Assembly (NCBI RefSeq): GCF_027924605.1
Contig: NZ_AP027042.1
Location: 4,007,524 to 4,071,523, forward strand
From: Dyella sp. GSA-30
GTDB lineage: Bacteria; Pseudomonadota; Gammaproteobacteria; Xanthomonadales; Rhodanobacteraceae
Direction of reading: 5' to 3'
Length of the DNA stretch: 64,000 bases
Within the stretch, counting starts at the first letter, position 1; each line of letters opens with the position of its first letter. Shown here one piece after another: positions 26,201 through 34,017 of the stretch. Made by a program: the position numbers and the translations under genes. A model generated the notes under the pieces. That model searched no databases, was not told the DNA's origin, and saw nothing but the letters and a program-made list of their open reading frames with translations.

Positions 26201-29200
26201 ACGAACGAATCGGCCGGTGCGCGTACCGCCGTAATGCTGCCGGTCGCATCGGTCCAGTTCGGGTTGGTCTGCGACCAGACGCCAGTGCCACCGCCCATCT
26301 GCGTCGCGTTGGCCAGCCCGTTGGCGTTCCAGATATTCAGCGACAGACCAACCGCGTTGATCAGATTGATCTGCTTGCTGCCAGTGAGGTTCTGGATCGA
26401 GTAACCCACCGGCGCGGTGATGCCGCCGTTGGTTTCGGTGAGGCTGCCGGTGTAGTTGAACAGGTTGTACAGGCCCGGGCCGAACCCGCCCTCATCGGTC
26501 GGGTTGAGCGCGGCGCCATTGATGCTCAGGTTCCCGTTCACCTGAACGTTATGACTTTGTCCGAGCGTGGTCGCATTCGCTCCCGGCGCGCCGAACGCAA
26601 AGTCGAGCTGACTGCCCTGATCCAGCGTGACGTTGCCGTTTACCGTGAAAGTGCCGACCGGAAGGCCGCCGGGCGCCAGATGGCCACCCGCCTGCACCTC
26701 CACATTGCCGTCCACGTGGCCGAAGCCGCCCAACGAGGCCGTCGTCGCCACGGTGACGTCGCTCTGTATGCCCGCCGTCGCGTGAGCTGCATCGCTACCG
26801 ATGACCAGGCTGCCGGAAGTGACCTGCGTCGCGCCGGTGTAGGTGTTGCTGCCATCGAGTACCAGTGCGCCGGCACCGGCCTTGGTCAGGCCGCCGTTAC
26901 CGCCGATCGCGCCGGCAAAGTTGCCGCTATCGACCGTCAACGCACTGCCGCCGCCAAGCAGGATCTGTCCGCTTGCGCCATTCAAGTTGGCAATCGTCTG
27001 GTTACCTGCCGTCGACAGATCCAGCGTGCCGGTGCCACCAAGCGTTACCGCTGAACCCGCCGCGAGACTTCCACCCGCACCAAGCGCCAGCGTACCGCCG
27101 GTGATCGTGGTGCCGCCGGTATGGAGGTTGGCGCCCGTCAATGTCTGCGTGCCGCTACCCTGCTTGATCAATGCGCCGGTGCCGTCGATCACGCCGCCAA
27201 AGCTGCCATTGCCCGCGCCGTTGAGCGTCAATGTATTTGCACCGATATCGATCGTACCGGCCGCACCGCCGAGCACACCCAGCGTCTGGTTGCCTGCCGC
27301 CGATAGATCCAGCGTGCTGCCTGCCGTCAGGTTGACGCCACTGGAGGCAGCCAGACTGCTTCCTGCGGCAAGCACCAAGGTGCCAGCATTGATCTGCGTC
27401 GCACCGGTATAGCTATTGGCGCCGCTCAGCGTCAACGTACCCGCGCCCTGCTTCACCAGACTGCCGCTGCCGCTGACCGCGCCGGCAAAGTTGCCGCTGG
27501 CCGTCTGGTCGAACACCAGGCTGGCGTTGTCCACGATATCGCCTTGCAGGCTGGTGGTATCGCCTTGCAATACCCCGGCACTGATCGTGGTACCGCCGGC
27601 ATACGTATTGGCGCCACTGAGAATCAAGGTGCCGGCGCCATCCTTGGTCAAACTGCCGGTGCCAGAAAGCACACCTGCATACGTGCCGCTGGTGGCCTGA
27701 TTGAACACCACGGCCGCGTTGTCGAGGATGTTGCCTTGCAGGCTGCTGCTGTCGCCTTGCAAGGTGCCCGCGCTGACGGTGGTGCCACCGCTATAGCTGT
27801 TGGTTCCACTCAAGGTCAGTACGCCGGCACCGCTCTTGGTCAGGCTGCCTGTGCCGGAGATGGCACCGACGAACGTGCCGTTTGCCGCTTGATTGAAGAT
27901 CAACGAGGCATTGTCGACCACGTTGCCCTGGATGCTGGTTGTATCGCCCTGCAAGGCACCGGCGCTGATGGTGGTACCGCCGCTATAGGTATTAGCACCG
28001 CTGAGCGTAAGTACGCCCGCACCCTGCTTGACCAGCGCACCGGTGCCGGAGATGGCACCGGCGAAGGTACCGTCGGTACCTTGATTGAACGCGAGCGTCG
28101 CGTTGTCGACGACATTGCCCTGCAGGCTGGTGGTATCGCCCTGCAAGGTGCCGGCGCTGATCGTCGTGCCGCCGCCATACGTATTGGCGCCACTCAAGGT
28201 CAGCACACCAGCACCGCTCTTGGTCAAGCTGCCGGTACCCGACACCACGCCGGCGAATGTCCCGTTGGCGACCTGATTGAAAATCAGTGAGGCATTGTCC
28301 GTGATGTTGCCTTGCAAACTGCCGGTATCGCCCTGCAGCGCACCCGCGCTGATCGTGGTGCCGCCGGTATATGTGTTCGCGCCGCTCAGCGTCAGCGTAC
28401 CCACGCCCGTCTTGCTCAAGCTGCCACTGCTCGATACGACGCCTGCGTAGGTACCGTTCGTCGCCTGATTGAAGATCAGTGCCGCGTTGTCGACGATATT
28501 GCCTTGCAAGCTGGCGGAGTCGCCCTGCAAGGTGCCTGCGCTAATGGTGGTGCCGCCGCTGTAGCTATTGGCGCCATTCAATGTGAGCACGCCCGCGCCC
28601 TGCTTGGTCAGCGAGCCCGTACCGGAGATCGCACCGACGAAAGTCCCGTCAGTGTTCTGCGCAAAGATCAGCGCGGCGTTATCGAGCATATTGCCCTGCA
28701 GGCTGGTCGTATCGCCTTGCAGCGCACCTGCGCTGATCGTCGTGCCGCCGCTATACGTATTGGCACCACTCAAGGTCAACGTTCCCGCGCCAGCCTTGGT
28801 CAGGCTGCCCGTACCCGACACGGCTCCCGCATACGTCCCATCGGTCGGCTGATTGAAGATCAGCGATGCGTTGTCGAGGATATTGCCGGTGATATTGCCG
28901 GTGTTGATCTGCAAGGCGCCGGCACTGATGGTGGTGCCGCCGCTATACGTGTTGGTGCCCGTCAGGGTAAGCGTGCCCGCACCTTGTTTGATGAGGTTGC
29001 CGGTCCCCGATACGACGCCCGCAAAGGTACCGTCGACGGCCTGGCCGAAGATCAGCGATGCATTGTCGGTGATATTGCCCTGCAGGCTGCTCGTATCGCC
29101 CTGCAGCGCACCGGCCGTAATAACCGTGCCGCCGCTGTAACTATTAGCGCCGCTCAAGGTCACCGTACCGGTACCCAGCTTGGTCAGGCTGCCGGTACCG

Positions 29201-31674
29201 GAGATGCCACCGACAAACGTGCCGTTGGTCGCCTGGTTGAACACCAGCGCCGCGTTGTCGACGATGGCGCCGGTCAGGCTTGCGGTCGTGCCCTGCAAGG
29301 TACCCGCGCCGATCGTGGTGCCGCCGGTATAGGTATTGGTACCGCTCAAGGTGAGCGTGCCCGCGCCTTGCTTGTTCAAGGTGCCGGTTCCGGAGATGGC
29401 TCCGGCAAAGCTGCCATCGATCGCCTGATTGAACACCAGCGCGGCGTTGTCGACGATATTGCCTTGCAGGCTGGTGGTGTCGCCCTGCAACGTGCCGGCG
29501 CCGATCGTGGTGCCGCCGCTATAGGTATTGGCGCCACTCAAGGTCAGCACGCCCGCACCCTGCTTGCTCAGCGCACCCGTACCGGAAATGACGCCTGCAA
29601 ACGTACCGTTGGCTGCCTGGTTGAAAATCAGCGAGGCGTTGTCCGCGATATTGCCCTGCAGGCTGGTGGTATCGCCCTGCAACGCGCCCGCGTTGACGGT
29701 AGTGCCGCCGCTATAGGTATTGGCGCCGCTCAAGGTCAGCGTACCGGCACCCTGCTTCACCAATCCGCCGCTGCCGCTGATGACGCCGGCAAAGGTGCTG
29801 TTGGCTGCGCCACCCGTGGTCAGCGTACGCGCTCCGAGCAGCACTTGGCTGCCGGCTACGCCAATGAGATTGCCGATCGTCTGGTTGGCGCTCGAACCGG
29901 AGATATCCAGCGCGCTGGTAGCGCCGATCGTCACAGCACCATTGGCGGCAAGCGCACCACCGCCACTCAGCGCCAGGATGCCCGCATTGATATTCGTGCC
30001 GCCGGAATAGGTGTTGACGCCACTGAGCGTCAACGTGCCCGCACCCTGCTTGACGACACCGCCTGTACCGGTAATCGCGCCGGCGAAGGTCGTGCTGGCT
30101 GCGCCGCCTACGGTCAGGTTGTGCGCACCCAGCGCAACCTGGCTTCCCGCCACGCCCGTCAACGAACCGAGCGTCGTGTCCGCTGCGGCGGCGGAAATAT
30201 CGAAGCGACTCGTGGCACCGGATAAATTCATGCTGCCAGTTGGCAGCAACGAACCACCGCCACTGAGTGCAAGCGTTCCGGCACTCACTATCGTGCCACC
30301 GGTATAGGTGTTGGCACCGGTCAAACTCAGGATGCCGCTGCCGCTCTGGGTCAACCCGCCCGTACCCGACAACACACCCGACAAGGTGAAGTTGTTGGTT
30401 CCCGCCGCGGTAAGTCCGCCGGTGCCCAGGGTCACGTTGTTTGCGATGGTCAGCCCGCCGTTCGACGCGGCGATGGCACCGCCGTTGGCCGAGATCGCGC
30501 TAGCACCGAAGACGCCACCGTTGTCGAAATTGACCAGGCCGCCATTGAGCGTGGCATCGCCGCTGACCAGCGGGCCCTGCAGATTCCAGGTACCGCTATT
30601 GACGAGCAGATGCTGGAAATTGATATAGGTGCCGCTGGAAAGCGTGGTTACCGCGCCACCCGTGCCCGTACCGGTGCCGCTGGTCGGCAAGACATTTTGC
30701 AGGACCAGCGTGTTGTTGCCGCCGGCACCGCCGTCGACGACGCCGGTCGGCGCGAAGCCGAGCGTTACGCCGACCAGGCCAAGCACGTTGAGATCCAGAC
30801 CGATGCCACCGGCCAGATTGACCGAAGAGCCGGACACCGCGGTAAACGTATTGGTGCTACCGGCGCCCATCGAGACGCCGCCATTGATCGTGCCGGAGTT
30901 GGCAAACGTATTGCCCAGACCCGGCGTAGCGGACGCCTGGAAGGCGACGCGGCCGGTGATAGTTCCCGTATTGACGAAATTGACGCTGCCACCGCCGTAG
31001 ACCGCCGATACGGGTGCATCCGAAGGAATCAGACTGATGCCAAGCAGGGCATTCGAGCCGATCGAACCGTCATTGCGGATATTGGTCACGCCCCCCGTGC
31101 CGTTCTGCACTGCCAGCGCCATGCCGGTCAGGCCATTGATGCTTACCCCGAGCAGACCCGAGGTTCCGTTCATCACGCCGGTGGCGGCGTTGTTGACGTT
31201 GACGGTGCTGGCATTGCCATTGCCGATAAAGGTGCCTGACGAAAGCAGGCCGAGGAGGCCGAGCAGGCTGGGATCGACCGTGCCGGCATTGTTGAACGTG
31301 ACGTTGTTACCGGTCAGCGACATTGCGGTGCCGCCAAGACCTAGAAGCACGCCCGCGCTTGCGCCCGTTTGTACGTTAACTGTGATGTTGTTCGCGGTCG
31401 CCGCGTAGCTGGGAGCGAGAGGATTAGCAGCCCCGGTGCAGGTAACGGTAGCGCCAGCCGTTGGGTTGGCGGGCGTACAAGCGGCATATACCGATGAACT
31501 CACCCAGGGCATCGCAATCGCCAACGCCATGGCCAGACGCCGTCTGGGCCAGCTTGGCAAGGGGGAATCGCAACGCCCCGAGGACAATCCCGCATGCATC
31601 TGCGTCGTCAATTCGGAAGCCACTTGCCAAGCGTGCAACGCACGATTCCACACGAGCCTGTAAATGCGGTTCAC
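20209..31674 (-). CDS. Giant type Va autotransporter with PATR-type beta-strand repeats
   Basis: A 3821-residue surface protein. I start at the GTG ending at 31674: AGGAGAT is 8 bases upstream and the product then opens VNRIYRLVWNRALHAWQVASEL, the extended signal peptide region (ESPR), followed by a second hydrophobic core ending VYAA. The passenger begins with a beta-helical Gly/Asn-rich segment, then 23 units of 64 residues of the form (L)TKxGAGTLTLSGANTYSGGTTISAGALQG...DNASLIFNQ, in arrays of 12, 5 and 6, separated by two paralogous modules. The last 280 residues (from about VVVWTTGWGHW) are the autotransporter beta-barrel, ending RLTLTVSF with terminal Phe. No protease or lipase motif was seen; adhesion or biofilm formation is the likely role. 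Confidence 0.95.
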   Translation of the reverse strand: MNRIYRLVWNRALHAWQVASELTTQMHAGLSSGRCDSPLPSWPRRRLAMALAIAMPWVSSSVYAACTPANPTAGATVTCTGAANPLAPSYAATANNITVNVQTGASAGVLLGLGGTAMSLTGNNVTFNNAGTVDPSLLGLLGLLSSGTFIGNGNASTVNVNNAATGVMNGTSGLLGVSINGLTGMALAVQNGTGGVTNIRNDGSIGSNALLGISLIPSDAPVSAVYGGGSVNFVNTGTITGRVAFQASATPGLGNTFANSGTINGGVSMGAGSTNTFTAVSGSSVNLAGGIGLDLNVLGLVGVTLGFAPTGVVDGGAGGNNTLVLQNVLPTSGTGTGTGGAVTTLSSGTYINFQHLLVNSGTWNLQGPLVSGDATLNGGLVNFDNGGVFGASAISANGGAIAASNGGLTIANNVTLGTGGLTAAGTNNFTLSGVLSGTGGLTQSGSGILSLTGANTYTGGTIVSAGTLALSGGGSLLPTGSMNLSGATSRFDISAAAADTTLGSLTGVAGSQVALGAHNLTVGGAASTTFAGAITGTGGVVKQGAGTLTLSGVNTYSGGTNINAGILALSGGGALAANGAVTIGATSALDISGSSANQTIGNLIGVAGSQVLLGARTLTTGGAANSTFAGVISGSGGLVKQGAGTLTLSGANTYSGGTTVNAGALQGDTTSLQGNIADNASLIFNQAANGTFAGVISGTGALSKQGAGVLTLSGANTYSGGTTIGAGTLQGDTTSLQGNIVDNAALVFNQAIDGSFAGAISGTGTLNKQGAGTLTLSGTNTYTGGTTIGAGTLQGTTASLTGAIVDNAALVFNQATNGTFVGGISGTGSLTKLGTGTVTLSGANSYSGGTVITAGALQGDTSSLQGNITDNASLIFGQAVDGTFAGVVSGTGNLIKQGAGTLTLTGTNTYSGGTTISAGALQINTGNITGNILDNASLIFNQPTDGTYAGAVSGTGSLTKAGAGTLTLSGANTYSGGTTISAGALQGDTTSLQGNMLDNAALIFAQNTDGTFVGAISGTGSLTKQGAGVLTLNGANSYSGGTTISAGTLQGDSASLQGNIVDNAALIFNQATNGTYAGVVSSSGSLSKTGVGTLTLSGANTYTGGTTISAGALQGDTGSLQGNITDNASLIFNQVANGTFAGVVSGTGSLTKSGAGVLTLSGANTYGGGTTISAGTLQGDTTSLQGNVVDNATLAFNQGTDGTFAGAISGTGALVKQGAGVLTLSGANTYSGGTTISAGALQGDTTSIQGNVVDNASLIFNQAANGTFVGAISGTGSLTKSGAGVLTLSGTNSYSGGTTVSAGTLQGDSSSLQGNILDNAAVVFNQATSGTYAGVLSGTGSLTKDGAGTLILSGANTYAGGTTISAGVLQGDTTSLQGDIVDNASLVFDQTASGNFAGAVSGSGSLVKQGAGTLTLSGANSYTGATQINAGTLVLAAGSSLAASSGVNLTAGSTLDLSAAGNQTLGVLGGAAGTIDIGANTLTLNGAGNGSFGGVIDGTGALIKQGSGTQTLTGANLHTGGTTITGGTLALGAGGSLAAGSAVTLGGTGTLDLSTAGNQTIANLNGASGQILLGGGSALTVDSGNFAGAIGGNGGLTKAGAGALVLDGSNTYTGATQVTSGSLVIGSDAAHATAGIQSDVTVATTASLGGFGHVDGNVEVQAGGHLAPGGLPVGTFTVNGNVTLDQGSQLDFAFGAPGANATTLGQSHNVQVNGNLSINGAALNPTDEGGFGPGLYNLFNYTGSLTETNGGITAPVGYSIQNLTGSKQINLINAVGLSLNIWNANGLANATQMGGGTGVWSQTNPNWTDATGSITAVRAPADSFVIFGGAAGTVTVDNAGGAQPVTTQGIQFASDGYLLNGDPLGLVAATPGALTEVRVGDGSAASAGWVATVDNVLTGNGLQKTGAGTLILNGANTYTQGTELSAGVLSVSSDANLGAASGNLDFEGGTLQVTGTAFTSTPRTIVFGATGGGFDIADAGNTFTVNQALTGTGSLTKSGDGTLVLSGANSYSGGTTIGAGTLQGDTASLQGNIADNASLIFNQGTNGTFAGVISGSGDLTKQGAGTLTLSGANTYSGGTTISAGALQGDTTSLQGNIADNASLIFNQGTNGTFTGAISGSGDLTKQGAGTLTLSGANTYSGGTTISAGALQGDTTSIQGNVVDNASLILNQATNGTLAGAISGSGSLTKQGAGTVTLTGANTYSGGTTISAGALQGDTTSIQGNVVDNASLIFDQAANGTFAGVISGTGNLTKDGTGTLTLSGANTYSGGTTIDAGALQGNTTSIQGNVVDNASLIFDQTANGTYAGVISGTGDVTKQGSGTLTLSGANTYTGSTGIDAGTLALGAGSSLAASSGINLAAGATFDVSAAGNQTIGVLNGGGGTVNIGGNTLTLDSAANGSFGGVISGSGALIKDGSGTQTLTGANLYTGGTTINDGTLVLGAGGSLAAGSALSLSGNGTLDVSAAGNQTVASLTGTGGQIQLGGTTLDVGSGNFAGVIAGTGGVTKSGSGALTLNGVNTYTGATQVTSGSLIIGGDAAHASASVQSSITVANTGSLGGFGQVNGDLDVQSGGHLAPGNPVGSFTVNGNVLLEQGSQLDFSFGAPGPNINTPGQGHSVQVNGNLTINGATLNPLDAGGFGPGLYNLFNYTGTLTEANGGITPPPGGYTIQNLTGSKQINLITTAGMDLNFWNANGLATNSQLGGGSGVWSQANANWTDATGSVTATREPANAFVIFGGAPGTVTVDDAGGAQPVTTLGIQFASDGYHLNGDAIGLTGTAQAPLSEIRVGDGSSASAGWTATIDNVLTGNGFNKTGAGTLVLNGASTYTQSTELSAGVLSVSSDANLGAASANLDFEGGTLRITGTAFNTTARAVTLGAAGGGVDIADAGNAFTLSNALSGSGGLTKLGDGTLILTGANSYTGGTTISAGTLQGNSTSLQGNIADNAALVFDQAAGGTFAGSISGSGTVTKQGAGTLILSGTNSYAGGTTISAGALQGNSASLQGNIVDNAALIFDQASDGTFTGAVSGSGSLTKQGAGMLTLSGTNSYSGGTTISAGTLAGTTSSLQGDITDNAALAFNQTSDGTFAGTISGSGSLIKQGAATLTLTGANTYAGGTTISAGTLQGDTTSLQGNIADNATLAFNQATDGSFAGAISGAGAVVKQGAGVLTLSGTNSYSGGTTISAGTLQGNSASLQGNIADNAALVFDQGTDGSFAGAISGAGTVTKQGAGTLILAGANSYTGGTVISAGTLQGDTTSLTGNITDNAALVFNQNSDGAFNGSIGGTGSITKQGSGALTLNGNNSATGTATVQSGTLIVGDAGHASATLDSNVVVNSGATLSGIGTIGGLDLQGTIMPSSLTDPLNVSGNALLRSGSTYQVTANAAGQSSLIAVAGTVTIQGGTALALLSPGNYKPTTEYTIITGGQGVSGTFAGVQSSLTFLTPTLSYTANAVNLSLQRNAVSFVDIANTHNEKNTATGMDGLTFDNPVYSALTLLDPDGARRALNELSGEVHASTQTALFDSSSHIRSAVNQHLQGIDYGGQTANGETHDGVVVWTTGWGHWDDHDGDGNASHMQSNGSGLVVGADLPLDQTRLGVLVARGQDSTRVDSLGSDTNAHSTYAGFYGNSEWGAFRLRGAVIYAWQDIRGHRSISFPDFSQSANSDYDAHTAQAYLEGSYVIPLGQFTTLEPYANLARVQVHTDGFREQGGAADLDIDAATANQTIGTLGLRSTTSLGQSGLRGYAGIGWQHAWGDTQASRNEHFVAGGPGFNIQGVAVASNAGVVDLGLRMPLGSHAWVDASYFGQFASHANDQSARLTLTVSF
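21810..22965 (-). repeat. Autotransporter repeat array C (6 units of 192 bp)
   Basis: Six consecutive 192-bp units encode 64-residue beta-strand repeats next to the C-terminal part of the passenger. Boundaries are approximate. Units carry variants such as LQGNSASLQGN and LAGTTSSLQGD. Confidence 0.85.
22965..24740 (-). repeat. Autotransporter module M2 (about 590 residues), paralogous to M1
   Basis: Starts with TLTLSGANTYTGSTGIDAG, contains the long unique stretch with FGPGLYNLFNYTG, SKQINLI, WNANGLA, GVWSQANANWTDATGS and VTVDDAGGAQPVTT, and ends with the LSAGVLSVSSDANLGAAS block. Module M1 repeats the same order with substitutions. Boundaries are approximate. Confidence 0.82.
24740..25700 (-). 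repeat. Autotransporter repeat array B (5 units of 192 bp)
   Basis: Five 192-bp units between the two modules. Neighbouring units share 56 identical bases at 25346-25401 and 25538-25593, exactly one period apart, pointing to recent duplication or gene conversion. Confidence 0.87.
25700..27480 (-). repeat. Autotransporter module M1 (about 590 residues), paralogous to M2
   Basis: Same block order as M2: SYTGATQINAG, a GGTTITGGTLALGAGG unit, FGPGLYNLFNYTG, SKQINLI, WNANGLA, GVWSQTNPNWTDATGS, VTVDNAGGAQPVTT, LSAGVLSVSSDANLGAAS. Boundaries are approximate. Confidence 0.82.
27480..29765 (-). repeat. Autotransporter repeat array A (12 units of 192 bp)
   Basis: Twelve 192-bp units (about 2.3 kb) in the N-terminal half of the passenger. 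One unit diverges in its middle (LQINTGNITGNILDN), the others keep LQGD(T/S)xSLQGN. Confidence 0.87.
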
Positions 31675-32053
31675 GGTGTATCTCCTGATCTGGGCGGTAG
31701 ACCAATCAATCTGCACATTCGAAACGCGACACTCGACCTCACCTCGGCGATCGGCTATTGCGGCTATTCACCCTGATGAATAGGCAACAAGCGACCGTCG
31801 CGCACGCATTAAGCGCGCACGTGATTTATCCATCCTCAAAACGAACTCAACTAAATCGTGGCAACTCGATTTTCAGACAATACGCACCCCTTCGCGCACA
31901 GATCGGCGAATTGAAAATGGATGGTGCAACGAAAGCCGACCCTCACCTCAAGGTGTTGGTCAAACGTCGCTAGTGGTGTTCAAGGAAATGGAATGAGCCA
32001 AGAACTAGCTTGGCGGCCCCTGACAACACCTGCACGAGAGAACCTGGCACTCC

Positions 32054-32185
32054 TCAGGCTCCAATACGGGTGTTCGAAAATTTGCCGTTTCCGGGTAGAA
32101 CATGGATGTTGCCCTCCTTGTCGACCAGCGTGGGTATCGGCCACGCTGATGAATGCCACGGCACATCTGTGCCACGCGCATGCAC
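32054..32185 (-). CDS. Possible small protein or gene fragment (43 residues)
   Basis: A short frame from GTG (32185) to TGA (32054-32056) translates into protein-like sequence with segments HARGTDVPWHSSAWPIP, TLVDKEGNIHVLPG and GKFSNTRIGA. Upstream AGGGA could be a ribosome site. Its third-position GC (about 60%) is more gene-like than that of the opposite-strand frame at 31993-32190, which itself has AAGGA before an ATG. I do not recognise it; it may be a genuine small gene, the end of a decayed gene, or chance. Confidence 0.3.
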   Translation of the reverse strand: MHARGTDVPWHSSAWPIPTLVDKEGNIHVLPGNGKFSNTRIGA

Positions 32186-32202
32186 CCTGAACTTCCCTGG
32201 TC

Positions 32203-32237
32203 AAATCGATGCCTCGAAGAGGAAATCGATTTTTTTA
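32203..32237 (+). terminator. Orphan hairpin with T-run
   Basis: Stem AAATCGAT / ATCGATTT with a 14-base loop is followed by a run of T at 32230-32236. It reads as a plus-strand intrinsic terminator, yet no confident gene precedes it; the 65-residue plus-strand frame 31993-32190 ends 12 bp before it. Confidence 0.55.
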
Positions 32238-32568
32238 TGTGAACCTCACCGGCAATGAGGTGTAGCGATTAATACACCAAACAATTAAAGCTAGCAACCG
32301 ATAAAATCGTAGGACAACTTATGTATACAATAAATAAAAATAAGCACCTTCTTCACGGATAAATATTATTTAATGCGAATGTCTTGGATCGATAAAAACC
32401 GGAGCAATTAATCGATTCGAGCTTGACGCTCGGGCTTCGCCGCAGCGCACAAGATGATTGCATTGGCCAAAAAATCCACGGATAGTCCGGCTGGCGCCCA
32501 CTCGCTCCGCTCGTGAAACCTGCGGCCGTCGGGCCACCCAGACGCTCCACAATCCAAGGATTAGCCTC

Positions 32569-33318
32569 ATGTCACGCCACCTCCTGCGCTGCCTCCTCGT
32601 GCTTCTCGGCGTTCTGTTGACCGCCGTCTTGCCGGCTTATGGAGCTCAGGGCGCGACATCGACAAGCTTCAAGGCCAGAGACGGCGTGGTCGTGCACGGC
32701 AACTATTATCGAGCCGCCCATCCCAAGGCGCTGATCCTGCTGTTCCACCAGGCCGGTTCCAGCAAGGACGAATACGCCACCATCGCACCTCGCCTGGTCG
32801 AAGCAGGCTACAGCGCCCTGGCCATCGATCAGCGCTCCGGCGGCGACCTGTTCGGCCCCAACGAAACGGCGGCGGGCTTGGGGCGCAAAGCGGACTACCT
32901 GGAGGCCAAACAGGACCTTGAAGCCGCGCTCGCATGGGGGCAGCAACAGAAACTGCCGGTCATGCTCTGGGGCAGCAGTTACTCCTCGTCACTGATTTTC
33001 CTGGTTGCGGCGGAACACCCCGACGTGAAAGCGGTACTGGCTTTCTCTCCCGGCGAGTACTTCGATAACAAATCGCAGGTGCGCGACGCGGCTTCTCACG
33101 TGACCGTGCCTATCTATGTCACGTCCGCCAACACCGATGAAGAGATCGAGGCAGCACGCAGCATCCTTGCCGCGTCCCCGTCGTCGTCCAAGCAGCAATA
33201 CATACCGCGCACGGGTGGCGTGCATGGTTCGTCCACCCTGATCGAGGCGCGCGATCCCAAGGGCGCTGGCGATAACTGGAAAGCCCTGCTGGCTTTTCTT
33301 GCGCATACGTCGCCATAA
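32569..33318 (+). CDS. Exported alpha/beta-hydrolase (dienelactone-hydrolase-like)
   Basis: A 249-residue exported protein. I start at ATG 32569, with AAGGA 8 bases upstream; a frame opening at 32458 would put 37 residues before the signal peptide (MSRHLLRCLLVLLGVLLTAVLPAYGA). The fold markers are LILLFHQAGSSKDEY (oxyanion loop), the nucleophile elbow GSSYSS near residue 141, a strand KAVLAFSPGEYF and a late His in GGVHGSS. This fits a serine hydrolase of the dienelactone hydrolase/S9-like group acting on an unknown ester. It is convergent with the TorF-like gene, 12 bp away. Confidence 0.85.
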   Translation: MSRHLLRCLLVLLGVLLTAVLPAYGAQGATSTSFKARDGVVVHGNYYRAAHPKALILLFHQAGSSKDEYATIAPRLVEAGYSALAIDQRSGGDLFGPNETAAGLGRKADYLEAKQDLEAALAWGQQQKLPVMLWGSSYSSSLIFLVAAEHPDVKAVLAFSPGEYFDNKSQVRDAASHVTVPIYVTSANTDEEIEAARSILAASPSSSKQQYIPRTGGVHGSSTLIEARDPKGAGDNWKALLAFLAHTSP

Positions 33319-33330
33319 CACCGGCGTGGC

Positions 33331-34005
33331 TCACCAGGCGTAGGACACACTCACTACCCAGGCATCGCGACCGGCGCCCCAGGCCACCGGATAATGCACG
33401 TACTCGGCTCCGCGCACCGTCGTCCAGGCCAGTTGCACATCGCAATGGCTCAATGACACGCCCATGCCGGCACGATAGTCCATGCGAGCCTGGTTGGAGG
33501 GATACCCATTGCGCCGGAGCAGGCCCATATGGCCGAACGCATACCAGTGGTCGGTAAAATTGCGACTACCATTGAGCTCGGCATACAACACCGGGACACC
33601 GACACTGAAGTAATCATTGGTGTAGTAAATGCGCGCGCTGATCTGCCGGTAGGTCAGCCCGGCATAGATCTCGGGGTATTCATAATGGTGCGGCCCGCTG
33701 TACTGCGTGTATTCCGCCCCCAGCTCCCAGCTGAATTCCGGTGCAAAACGACGACTGATGCCGGCATAACCCAGTACCTGCACGCCGTTTTCCCGCGCAA
33801 GCCGCACGTTGGACGCCATGCCACCGGCGTACCAGCCTTCCGTCGGGGCATCGTAAGATAGGGACAGCTGTGCCGCAGGCTCTCCGTCGCTGAGCGATAC
33901 GCCGCGATAGCGATAATCCGAAACGAACGCAGCCGACGTCGAGACCTGCGCGTGGGTCTGGGAAACACACAACACCGCGGCAACCGCCACCAGCTTTCGA
34001 ACCAC
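33331..34005 (-). CDS. TorF family putative porin
   Basis: A 224-residue outer-membrane protein with signal peptide MVRKLVAVAAVLCVSQTHA. The mature start SAAFVSDYRYRGVSLSDGEPAAQLSLSYD is the hallmark of the Gcw_chp/TorF family (outer-membrane barrels of unknown solute). Alternating aromatic strands continue to the last residues VVSVSYAW. It is the fourth gene of the sigma operon, 12 bp after the protease stop, so it may be an output of the circuit or simply co-transcribed. Confidence 0.85.
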   Translation of the reverse strand: MVRKLVAVAAVLCVSQTHAQVSTSAAFVSDYRYRGVSLSDGEPAAQLSLSYDAPTEGWYAGGMASNVRLARENGVQVLGYAGISRRFAPEFSWELGAEYTQYSGPHHYEYPEIYAGLTYRQISARIYYTNDYFSVGVPVLYAELNGSRNFTDHWYAFGHMGLLRRNGYPSNQARMDYRAGMGVSLSHCDVQLAWTTVRGAEYVHYPVAWGAGRDAWVVSVSYAW

Positions 34006-34017
34006 GAAACGAGACTC

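Larger units (their letters stand above)
31675..32568. other. Long intergenic region upstream of the autotransporter, partly AT-rich
   Basis: About 0.9 kb without a clear gene. The left part must carry the autotransporter promoter. Around 31993-32237 there are two competing small frames and one hairpin with a T-run. The stretch 32230-32410 is much more AT-rich than its surroundings and could be regulatory or of foreign origin. The right end supplies AAGGA for the hydrolase gene at 32569. Confidence 0.6.

Noticed and set aside
21810-29765. Regular repeat arrays considered as CRISPR
   Set aside because: The period is 192 bp with coding continuity, no short repeats with unique spacers, and no cas genes.
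20242-30225. Very long plus-strand frames (1140, 546 and 637 codons) opposite the autotransporter
   Set aside because: They are open only because the 192-bp repeats have the same phase throughout; they lack ribosome sites and protein-like composition, and the minus frame has signal peptide, repeats and beta-barrel.
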